Assembly (NCBI GenBank): GCA_046734915.1
Contig: JBKPSC010000421.1
Coordinates: 1 to 23,495, forward strand
DNA length: 23,495 bases
Direction of reading: 5' to 3'
Source: VFZL01 sp046734915
GTDB lineage: Bacteria; Acidobacteriota; Vicinamibacteria; Vicinamibacterales; CAVVIG01
In this document: piece after piece, positions 1-6,039 of the stretch
Numbering within the stretch: position 1 is the stretch's first letter
How the letters are laid out: the number at the start of each line of letters is the position of its first letter
Position numbers and translations under genes: made by a program
Notes under the pieces: generated by a model
Told to the model about the DNA's origin: nothing
The model's database searches: none
Seen by the model: only the letters and a program-made list of their open reading frames with translations

Positions 1-345
1 TGGGACCGCGGCCTGCGCGCCCGTGAGGAAGGCCGGTCCGGACCGTTCGCGCAGAAACGGCCGGCGCCGGCCGGTGAAACGAAGTCGGGCAACCGCGTGA
101 TGCACGTGACCTCGTTCCGCGATCCGATGAAGGAGATGGACGGCCTCCACAAGCTGTACGACTCGCTCGTTGAAGCGCGGCGGACGGTCGGCGAAGACGC
201 GGTTCCCTTTCACAAGTTCGCCGAACTGGTGAAAACCCAAGTCGGCAAGCTGAAGGCGAACGGCAACGAGGAAGTGGCGTTCCGGGTCGCCGTGAAGGAC
301 GGCAAGGTCACGTTTACCGCCAAGGGGACGAAGGCGGAGAAGTAG
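1..345 (+). CDS. C-terminal part of an MXAN_5187_C-domain protein (5' end outside window)
   Basis: The frame is open from the first base of the window to a TAG at 343-345, so this is probably the tail of a longer gene; the GTG-ATG pair at 97-102 is more likely internal than a start. The last ~70 residues run through DGLHKLYDSLVEARR, then a basic helix (FAELVKTQVGKLKANG), then VAFRVAVKDGKVTFTAKG. From memory this matches the small C-terminal domain first described in Myxococcus protein MXAN_5187 (pattern LYxxYVEARR ... L.KQ...L ... V.F.V..KDGK..L.A). The function of the domain is not known. The upstream part reads as a charged, Pro/Gly-rich linker (FAQKRPAPAGETKSG). Family call is by recalled resemblance only. 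Confidence 0.6.
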   Translation, partial: WDRGLRAREEGRSGPFAQKRPAPAGETKSGNRVMHVTSFRDPMKEMDGLHKLYDSLVEARRTVGEDAVPFHKFAELVKTQVGKLKANGNEEVAFRVAVKDGKVTFTAKGTKAEK

Positions 346-354
346 TCGGCGCCC

Positions 355-400
355 GGGGCTGGGAACTGGGGGACTAGGAGCTGGGGGTTAGGGGCTGGAG
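355..400. repeat. G-rich word repeat, copy A (GGGAACT/GGGGCT units)
   Basis: Downstream of the MXAN_5187_C gene the plus strand is a run of G-tracts separated by CT, AACT, ACTA and TTA. Five tracts are three or more G long, enough for a possible G-quadruplex on the plus strand. The core CTGGGGGTTAGGGG (381-394) recurs exactly at 2500-2513 behind purH. Both copies lie just 3' of plus-strand genes that converge on minus-strand genes. Confidence 0.75.
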
Positions 401-426
401 ATCGGCGAGGCGGGGTGCGAAACGCC

Positions 427-456
427 GAAGCCGGACGCCTTGCGGCGTCCAGCTTC
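427..456 (-). terminator. Hairpin just past the cold-shock gene, probable terminator
   Basis: GGACGCC (433-439) pairs with GGCGTCC (444-450) around a TTGC loop, and the stem continues through GAAGC/GCTTC with one C-A mismatch (432/451), about 12 pairs in all. It begins 11 bases beyond the csp stop codon (minus strand). The T-tract is poor (GGCGTTTCG on the minus strand), so it may act weakly or from both sides. It could equally be one copy of a dispersed hairpin repeat. Confidence 0.5.
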
Positions 457-467
457 GCGTAAACGGT

Positions 468-671
468 TCAGATTTTGGTGACGTTGCCAGCCTGCGGGCC
501 CTTCGGACCGTCAACGATTTCGAACTCGACGGCCTGGCCCTCCTCGAGCGACCGGAACCCGTCGCCCTGGATCGCCGAGTAGTGGACGAACACGTCGCTC
601 CCACCGTCTCGTTCGATGAACCCATAACCCTTGGCGTTGTTGAACCACTTGACCTTGCCTGTGATGCGCAT
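468..671 (-). CDS. csp: Cold-shock domain protein (CspA family)
   Basis: A 67-residue protein that is a single cold-shock OB-fold, the usual length for CspA-type RNA chaperones. It begins MRITGKVKWFNNAKGYGFIE; RNP1 is KGYGFIE (residues 14-20) and RNP2 is VFVHY (27-31), with the aromatic residues that stack on single-stranded nucleic acid present. It ends GPQAGNVTKI, the standard CspA ending. The start at 671 is chosen because family homology begins there and a good ribosome site (AGGAAGAG) lies directly upstream; the frame stays open to 842 but that extension has no family resemblance and crosses a terminator hairpin. It is transcribed away from purH. See the separate promoter and leader-hairpin entries. 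Binding and melting RNA structure in the cold is family knowledge. Confidence 0.96.
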   Translation of the reverse strand: MRITGKVKWFNNAKGYGFIERDGGSDVFVHYSAIQGDGFRSLEEGQAVEFEIVDGPKGPQAGNVTKI

Positions 672-750
672 CGTTCTCTTCCTGCGTGCTGTGACGCGGT
701 ATCGGCCGCATCTTTGAACCAACCCCGGTGTCGGAAGACCGCCGGAGCAT

Positions 751-777
751 AAAAAAAGGCCGCGTTGTGCGGCCTTT
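751..777 (-). terminator. Intrinsic terminator in the csp leader (possible attenuator)
   Basis: On the minus strand AAAGGCCGC and GCGGCCTTT (9 pairs) flank a 5-base loop and run straight into seven T residues: a textbook intrinsic terminator. It lies about 80 bases upstream of the csp start and about 30 bases downstream of the predicted transcription start, so it falls within the csp 5' leader. On the plus strand the T-tail is only TTT, so it should work mainly toward csp. Alternatives: it stops antisense RNA coming from the purH region, or it ends a short separate RNA. Confidence 0.75.
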
Positions 778-813
778 CCCTTGCGGCGCCAGGCCCGCCC
801 GGCGTCGCAGGGG

Positions 814-842
814 ATGATACTGGACTTTATTCCATATGCCAA
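814..842 (-). promoter_or_regulatory. Sigma-70-like promoter for csp, overlapping the purH start codon
   Basis: On the minus strand TTGGCA (842-837, 5/6 to TTGACA) and TATCAT (819-814, 5/6 to TATAAT) are separated by exactly 17 bases. The predicted start is near 807, giving csp a leader of roughly 135 bases, a length usual for cold-shock mRNAs. The -35 box covers the purH ATG, so polymerase here could interfere with purH initiation. Confidence 0.6.
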
Positions 843-2470
843 GAGCTCTACTGAGCGTGTCTGACAAGACAGGGATGGATGTACTCGGAGCCGGTCTCGC
901 CACCCGCGGCTTCGAGCTCGTGTCGACCGGCGGTACCGCGCGTGCGCTGCGAGAGGCCGGCCTGGCCGTCACCGACGTCTCTTCGCTGACCGGGTTTCCC
1001 GAAATGATGGACGGCCGCGTGAAAACCCTGCACCCGGCGCTGCACGGCGGCATCCTGGCGCGGCGCGAGCGGCCCGACGATCTCGCCGCTCTCGAGCGGC
1101 TCGGCATCGGCCTGGTCGACGTGGTCGTGGTCAATCTGTATCCATTTGTGAAGGCCGCCTCGAATCCGGCGACGGCGTTCGACGCCCTGATCGACGAGAT
1201 CGATATCGGCGGCCCATCGCTTGTTCGCGCGGCGGCCAAGAACTTCCGCGGCGTGCTGGTGGTTGTCGATCCGGCCGACTATCCCCGCCTGCTCGCCGCC
1301 ATCGACAGCGGTCCGACCCTGGCGTTTCGCTTCGAGCTGATGCGCAAGGCGATCGCGCACACTGCCGCCTACGACACGGCCATCGCGGCGACGCTCGGGA
1401 CGGTGACGGTCGACGACGGCCGGTTCGAGCGGACGCCGGATGAGGGGGCCTCGCAGAGACTGACAGTCTCGCTCACGAAAATCCGCGATTTGCGATATGG
1501 CGAGAACCCTCAGCAGCCTGCGGCGTGGTACGCCGGCGGGCTGACGGCGGGTGACGCGCCGGCCGGTTTTGGCGGTGCCCAGGTGCTGCAGGGCCGCGAG
1601 CTGTCCTACACGAACCTTCTGGATCTCGATGCTGCCGCGCGCATCGTGCTCGAATTCGACGAGCCGGCCGCCGCCGTTATCAAGCATACGAATCCCTGCG
1701 GAGCCGCGATCGGATCGTCGGCGGCCGAGGCCTATGTGAAGGCGCGACAGGCGGACGCGCTCGCGGCCTACGGCGGCATTGTCGGCCTCAATCGCCCGCT
1801 CGACGTCGCGACGGCAGAAGCGATTGTCTCGACATTCATCGAGGCCGTCATCGCTCCCGAAATAGAACCCGCGGCGCGCGAAGTGCTTGCACGGCGTGCC
1901 AACATGCGAGTCGTCACCGCCGACTTCTCGGCGTTCCGGCGGCCGGGTTTCGGACTCACCGATGCAGGTGCAGAACTGCGGTCGATTCTGGGTGGTGTCC
2001 TGGTTCAGGCCCGCGACCATGTCATCGAGGCACGGCATCCATGGAGCCTCGACTCGCTGCCGGACACCCTCCGCGTCGTGACCAAGCGCCAACCGACGCG
2101 CGAGGAGTGGGAGGCATTGCGCTTCGCCTGGCGCGTCGGCGCGCATGTCAAATCGAACACCGTCATCTTCACCGATGCCGCGCGCACGCTGGCCATCGGT
2201 GCCGGCCAGATGAGCCGTGTCGATGCCGTCAACGTGGCCATCATGAAAGCTCGAGCCTCAGATGCCGATCATGACCGTCCGCTGGCCGGATCGGTTGCAG
2301 CCTCCGACGCGTTTTTCCCGTTCAGGGACGGCCTCGACGCCGTCGCCGCGGCTGGCGCGACAGCGGTCGTCCAACCCGGCGGCTCGGTTCGCGATGCCGA
2401 GGTCATCGCCGCGGCCGACGAACATGGCCTGGCCATGGTCTTCACCGGACGGCGACACTTCAGGCACTGA
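836..2470 (+). CDS. purH: Bifunctional AICAR formyltransferase / IMP cyclohydrolase
   Basis: Catalyses the last two steps of de novo purine synthesis: formyl transfer to AICAR, then ring closure to IMP. The 544 residues are close to the family norm. The N-terminal MGS-like cyclohydrolase domain starts RALLSVSDKTG and includes STGGTARALREAG and GRVKTLHPALHGGIL. The transformylase domain has RYGENPQQ, the KHTNPCG motif (about 283-289) with its catalytic His, ADALAAYGGIVGLNRPLD, then KSNTVIF and a C-terminal SVAASDAFFPFRDGLD and VQPGGSVRD. No frameshift is seen. No clear Shine-Dalgarno site precedes the ATG and the csp -35 box overlaps it, so the mRNA may have a very short or no leader. It is transcribed convergently with hldA. 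Confidence 0.98.
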   Translation: MPRALLSVSDKTGMDVLGAGLATRGFELVSTGGTARALREAGLAVTDVSSLTGFPEMMDGRVKTLHPALHGGILARRERPDDLAALERLGIGLVDVVVVNLYPFVKAASNPATAFDALIDEIDIGGPSLVRAAAKNFRGVLVVVDPADYPRLLAAIDSGPTLAFRFELMRKAIAHTAAYDTAIAATLGTVTVDDGRFERTPDEGASQRLTVSLTKIRDLRYGENPQQPAAWYAGGLTAGDAPAGFGGAQVLQGRELSYTNLLDLDAAARIVLEFDEPAAAVIKHTNPCGAAIGSSAAEAYVKARQADALAAYGGIVGLNRPLDVATAEAIVSTFIEAVIAPEIEPAAREVLARRANMRVVTADFSAFRRPGFGLTDAGAELRSILGGVLVQARDHVIEARHPWSLDSLPDTLRVVTKRQPTREEWEALRFAWRVGAHVKSNTVIFTDAARTLAIGAGQMSRVDAVNVAIMKARASDADHDRPLAGSVAASDAFFPFRDGLDAVAAAGATAVVQPGGSVRDAEVIAAADEHGLAMVFTGRRHFRH

Positions 2471-2473
2471 TGC

Positions 2474-2513
2474 TGGGGACTGGGAGCTGGGAGCTGGGAC
2501 TGGGGGTTAGGGG
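2474..2513. repeat. G-rich word repeat, copy B, between purH and hldA
   Basis: Tandem G-tract units (GGGACT, GGGAGCT, GGGAGCT, GGGACT, GGGGGTTA, GGGG) fill the whole gap between the convergent purH and hldA genes and run into hldA. It shares the exact core CTGGGGGTTAGGGG with copy A (381-394). The TTA within the core is the complement of the hldA stop codon (2507-2509). At least five G-tracts of three or more are on the plus strand, so purH mRNA would carry a possible RNA G-quadruplex in its tail. No normal hairpin terminator is visible here. Confidence 0.8.
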
Positions 2514-3505
2514 TCGTGCAATCCGGCGATCTCCGCGATGTCCTGAGGGGTGACTGTCGCGGGGCCGAACCGTCCGACGACGACTCCGGCCGCCATGTTG
2601 GCAAGGGCCGCAGCTTCGGCGATGGTGGCGCCGGCGGCGAGCGCCACCGCCAGCGTCGCGACGACTGTATCGCCGGCACCGGTAACGTCAGCGACCTCAC
2701 GGGCAGTCGACGCGATGGCGCCTTCCGCCTGGTCCGTCGACAGCCACATGCCTTGCTCGCCGCGTGTGATGAGCACGCCCTCACACTGCGTGCGGCCGCG
2801 AAAAGCGAGCGCTGCCGACCTGGCCTCGTCGTCGTCGCGGATCCGCAGGTGCGTGGCCGTTTCGGCCTCCTGACGATTCGGGGTGATGAGCGTCGCGCCG
2901 GCGTAACGGTCGAGATGAGGGATCTTCGGATCCACGAGCAACGGGATGCCGGCGCTCTTCAAGTCGGTCAACGCCGACATTACGCGACGAGTCAGAACGC
3001 CCTTCAGGTAGTCCGAGACGAGCAGGACCTTGGCGTCACGGCCCTGCGATGAAATGCGCGCGCAGACCGCGGCTTCGACGCTGCCGTCGATGTCGGCGTC
3101 GTTCTCGTAATCGATGCGCGCCACCTGCTGGTTGCGAACGGTGACGATTCTCACCTTTTCGACCGTCGGCCGCGACGGATCCGTGACCAGGCCGTCCCCC
3201 GCGATCCCCGATTCGGCGAGCTGCTCGACGAGCCTGCGTGCCGCCGGATCGTCGCCGACGACGCCGACGAGCGAGACGTGTGCGCCGAGACTGGCGAGAT
3301 TCTGCGCCACATTGGCGGCCCCGCCCAGCCGGACGAATTCCGATCGGAAGTGCACGACCGGCACAGGCGCTTCGGGTGAGATCCGGTCGACGCGTCCGAC
3401 GATGAAGCGATCCAGCATGACGTCGCCGACGACCAGGATGCGATGCCCATGCAGGCGGGACAGCAGGTGCCGCGCCCGCCGTGGATCGAGCGCGGGAAGG
3501 GTCAT
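2507..3505 (-). CDS. hldA: D-glycero-beta-D-manno-heptose-7-phosphate kinase (PfkB family)
   Basis: Phosphorylates heptose 7-phosphate at C1 during ADP-heptose synthesis for the LPS inner core. The 332 residues correspond to the kinase half of HldE/RfaE only; there is no C-terminal nucleotidyltransferase domain, so the adenylyl step must be done by another protein. Visible motifs are ILVVGDVMLDRF (23-34), GGAANVAQN (61-69) and the PfkB signature DVTGAGDT (273-280) with catalytic Asp279. The start ATG overlaps the stop of the O-antigen ligase gene by four bases (ATGA), suggesting coupling. The stop codon lies in a G-rich repeat. Generic PfkB sugar kinases are the alternative, but the neighbouring heptosyltransferase supports this call. 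Confidence 0.9.
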   Translation of the reverse strand: MTLPALDPRRARHLLSRLHGHRILVVGDVMLDRFIVGRVDRISPEAPVPVVHFRSEFVRLGGAANVAQNLASLGAHVSLVGVVGDDPAARRLVEQLAESGIAGDGLVTDPSRPTVEKVRIVTVRNQQVARIDYENDADIDGSVEAAVCARISSQGRDAKVLLVSDYLKGVLTRRVMSALTDLKSAGIPLLVDPKIPHLDRYAGATLITPNRQEAETATHLRIRDDDEARSAALAFRGRTQCEGVLITRGEQGMWLSTDQAEGAIASTAREVADVTGAGDTVVATLAVALAAGATIAEAAALANMAAGVVVGRFGPATVTPQDIAEIAGLHDP

Positions 3506-4698
3506 GCGTGCGCGTCGGGCACGGCGTCGCGATTGGCGGCGAACGGCAGCGTGATGAGTAGCAGCAGCAGCATCAGGAACTCCGAGTCCCCGAAGTTGTA
3601 CTCGAACATGCCAGCGGCCAGCATGGCCGCCATCGCCGCCAGCCCCGCGGCGGCGAGCACGCGTTCGCGGCCCCGTCTGAAGAGACGGAACATGTCGACC
3701 ATGACGATCGCGACGAACACGAACCAGGCCGCAAGCGCTGGCAGCCCGCGCTCCGCGGCAATCTGCACCGGAACGTTGTGAAGATGAGGGTTGATCTGCT
3801 CGACCGCCTCGGGATCCCGGTATTCGGCGTACAACGCTTCAACCATGTTGGGGCCGACTCCGAGCCAGGGATGGCTCCGCGTCATGTGCTCGCCCTCTCT
3901 GAGCATGGCGAGGCGGTCTCGGACAGTCGGATCGCTCAGGTTGAAGATCGAGAGGTAACGCGCCGTCACCGTGCTTGGCGCCAGAGCCAGGAAGAGCGCG
4001 GCCGCGATGGGAAGGGCGGCCATCAACCTGAAGTCCTTGAGCGAGAGGAGCAGCGCCGCGGCGGCACAGATGCCGACTGCCGCGCTTCGCGTGTACGAAA
4101 CGGCGACGGCGACGGCGAGCGCGGGCATGACCAGAGCGAACCACATGCGGTCACGTTGACCGAAGAGGACGCGGGAGAGCGCCGCGCCGATGACGAGCAT
4201 CAGCAATCCCGAGTAGGTCATGTAGTGGCCGAGCGTACCGCGTACCCGCATGTCCATGCGGTCGTAATGCAGGATGTTGTATTGCACGATGCCGAAGACG
4301 GCGCTCGCCGCGCCCACGGTCACGATCACCGCAAGAATGAATCCTCCACGGTGTCCAGTGGCGAGGCGGTAAGTGAGGGGGACGATCGCCAGGAGCGCCA
4401 ACTGCTTCGTGTCGGGAAGGCTCACCCGCGGCTGAGGCGATACGGCCGCGGACAGCAGCGTCAGGCCCGCCAGAATCAGCAACGGCCAGAAGAAACGCGG
4501 AAACTCGATCCGTTCGTGCCTCACTACGACGAGCGCGATCCAGCAGACGACGGCGACGGCCAGCAGCGACTGTGAAATGGCGATCGAGAGTTGCAGGGTT
4601 GCGGCCACGCCGGCGAGCGCGATGAGCCCGGCCTGTTCGAGGCGGTCTGCGGCCGGGATGTGCGGCGGAGCCGCGCTCAACGCGTCGGCATTAGCCAT
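3502..4698 (-). CDS. O-antigen ligase / Wzy_C-type membrane protein (WaaL-like)
   Basis: A 398-residue polytopic membrane protein with roughly ten to twelve hydrophobic segments. The family transfers undecaprenyl-linked glycan onto lipid A-core at the periplasmic face. The Wzy_C region carries RSHPWLGVGPN (about 274-284) and the large periplasmic-loop motif PHLHNVPVQIAAERG (304-318), including the conserved His; SYTRSAAVG (201-209) holds the conserved Arg in a membrane segment. The family mixes ligases (WaaL) with polymerases (Wzy) that cannot be separated by eye; lying between a heptosyltransferase and the heptose kinase favours an LPS ligase. It starts 13 bases after the heptosyltransferase stop and overlaps hldA by four bases. 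Confidence 0.85.
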   Translation of the reverse strand: MANADALSAAPPHIPAADRLEQAGLIALAGVAATLQLSIAISQSLLAVAVVCWIALVVVRHERIEFPRFFWPLLILAGLTLLSAAVSPQPRVSLPDTKQLALLAIVPLTYRLATGHRGGFILAVIVTVGAASAVFGIVQYNILHYDRMDMRVRGTLGHYMTYSGLLMLVIGAALSRVLFGQRDRMWFALVMPALAVAVAVSYTRSAAVGICAAAALLLSLKDFRLMAALPIAAALFLALAPSTVTARYLSIFNLSDPTVRDRLAMLREGEHMTRSHPWLGVGPNMVEALYAEYRDPEAVEQINPHLHNVPVQIAAERGLPALAAWFVFVAIVMVDMFRLFRRGRERVLAAAGLAAMAAMLAAGMFEYNFGDSEFLMLLLLLITLPFAANRDAVPDAHA

Positions 4699-4711
4699 AT
4701 TCGCGTCAATC

Positions 4712-5782
4712 TTACCTGCTTGGATGGCTGAGCGCGCGCTCGGCGGCGGCCACGACCTGATCCGGCCGAATCCACATCAGGCAGCGGAAGTCGCCCGGAA
4801 CGCACACGCGCTGCTCGCAGGGCCGGCACGGTAGACCCAGGACCTCGAGCGCCTCCGCTGGCAGCGTGGCGGCTCGCCATGGCGCGGATCGAGCCGGCAG
4901 CGTCGGACCGTAGAGCGTGACGATTGGTACCTTACTCGTTGCCGCGACGTGCATCGGACCGCTGTCGCCGCCGATATAAAGAGCGGCGTTCTCGGTCAGC
5001 GCACGCAGCTCGCTCAAGGAGAACTCACCACACGCGAGCACCTGGGCAGCGGTGCTGGGGCCGAGACGCTCGCGCGCCGCCTCGATCACCGCCGCGGCGG
5101 CGTTCCGTTCCGATGGCCCCGACGTGATCAGGATTCGACGCGCCGGGTTCGTGGCGACCAGACTGGCCGCAACTTCGGCGAAGGCCGGGATGGGCCAGCG
5201 GCGGAACGGATTGCCGGCGCTGACGTGGATGACAACGAGCTGCGCGGACGGATCGACGCCGGCCGACCCCAGTCGGTCAGCGACCGTGCGTCGCGAGACC
5301 TCGTCGACGGCCATGAACACCGGGTCCGCGGTCGGGTTTGGCGGACCGATGCTGAGGGGAATGAGAAGGTCCCACTGATTTTCGACGGAGTGGCGCGGCC
5401 GTAGCGCCCTGGGGCGCTTCACTCGATCGGTGTACATCCAGGCTCGGCCGGCCACGTCGTAACCGATTCGGCGTGGGGCGCCGCTCAGCCAGGTGATGAG
5501 CGAGGCCCTCGGGCCGCCGTGAAAGTCGATGGCCAGATCGAACCGCTGCGTCCGCAGGCGGCGGATGAGGCACCAAAGGGCACGAACGCCTGCCAATCCG
5601 GTCGCCGTCGGAACGACCACGAGCTCATCGATGTGCGGATTGCCGGCCAGAACGGGCGCGGCTGCGGGCTCGACGAGGTAGGTGATCGAGGCCGTGCTGA
5701 ACCGCCTTCGCAGCGCGGCCAGAGCCGGCGTCGTGAAGACGACGTCGCCGATTTGCCGCAAGCGGACCACCAGCAGTCTCAC
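4712..5782 (-). CDS. Glycosyltransferase family 9, LPS heptosyltransferase
   Basis: A 356-residue GT-B enzyme expected to move heptose from ADP-heptose to the growing LPS core on the inner face of the inner membrane. The N-terminus RLLVVRLRQIGDVVFTTPAL (Asp13) and the donor-site loop IGGDSGPMHVAA (270-281), followed by VTLYGPT, are GT9 hallmarks. The C-terminus has four cysteines (319, 322, 327, 334; C-x2-C-x4-C-x6-C), which could be a metal site or disulfides. The start is GTG at 5782 with no obvious ribosome site; family homology begins at that residue. Whether it acts as heptosyltransferase I, II or a later one cannot be told. Confidence 0.88.
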   Translation of the reverse strand: MRLLVVRLRQIGDVVFTTPALAALRRRFSTASITYLVEPAAAPVLAGNPHIDELVVVPTATGLAGVRALWCLIRRLRTQRFDLAIDFHGGPRASLITWLSGAPRRIGYDVAGRAWMYTDRVKRPRALRPRHSVENQWDLLIPLSIGPPNPTADPVFMAVDEVSRRTVADRLGSAGVDPSAQLVVIHVSAGNPFRRWPIPAFAEVAASLVATNPARRILITSGPSERNAAAAVIEAARERLGPSTAAQVLACGEFSLSELRALTENAALYIGGDSGPMHVAATSKVPIVTLYGPTLPARSAPWRAATLPAEALEVLGLPCRPCEQRVCVPGDFRCLMWIRPDQVVAAAERALSHPSR

Positions 5783-5822
5783 GACGTGGCAGGAACGTCT
5801 GGATGGCCGGCCAGTTCCGGTG

Positions 5823-5993
5823 CTAGGGCTCGATCGTCGCCTCGTCGATGAGCATGACCGGAATGTCGTCCTTGATGGGGTACACGCGGTTGCACGTGGC
5901 GCACTTCAGGGCAGTGCCGTTCTTGACGAGGGTGACCGGCGTTTTGCACTGTGGACAAGCTAGAATTTCGAGCAACTCCGGGTCAACCGCCAT
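5823..5993 (-). CDS. Trm112 family zinc-ribbon protein (YcaR-like)
   Basis: A 56-residue protein with one four-cysteine zinc ribbon: CPQC at 13-16 and CATC at 31-34, followed by NRVYPIKDDIPVML, the family ending. In bacteria such small proteins often sit near lpxK/kdsB or methyltransferase genes; in eukaryotes and archaea Trm112 activates methyltransferases. The bacterial role is mostly unproven. The start MAVDPELLEILACP at 5993 fits family length; a longer reading to 6041 adds unrelated residues and runs into the TPR gene start. A TATAGT box ends six bases before the ATG, so the mRNA may be leaderless. It is the first gene of the minus-strand LPS set. Confidence 0.88.
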   Translation of the reverse strand: MAVDPELLEILACPQCKTPVTLVKNGTALKCATCNRVYPIKDDIPVMLIDEATIEP

Positions 5994-5999
5994 GCGAGC

Positions 6000-6005
6000 A
6001 CTATA
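6000..6005 (-). promoter_or_regulatory. Possible -10 box for the Trm112-LPS operon
   Basis: On the minus strand TATAGT (5/6 to TATAAT) ends six bases before the Trm112 ATG, which places transcription initiation at or near the start codon. No convincing -35 box is 16-18 bases upstream. The whole divergent gap (5994-6039) to the TPR gene is only 46 bases, so both promoters must overlap here. Confidence 0.35.
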
Positions 6006-6039
6006 TGACACACGCCTCGGTTTGTGGAACAATTCGGGC

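Noticed and set aside
672..842. N-terminal extension of the cold-shock protein to 124 residues
   Set aside because: It would run through a terminator hairpin and lacks family similarity, and the internal ATG has a good ribosome site.
848..2146. 432-codon minus-strand frame opposite purH
   Set aside because: High-GC antisense shadow with no family resemblance; purH is intact on the plus strand.
2507..3505. Bifunctional HldE
   Set aside because: The chain ends after the kinase domain; no nucleotidyltransferase motif follows.
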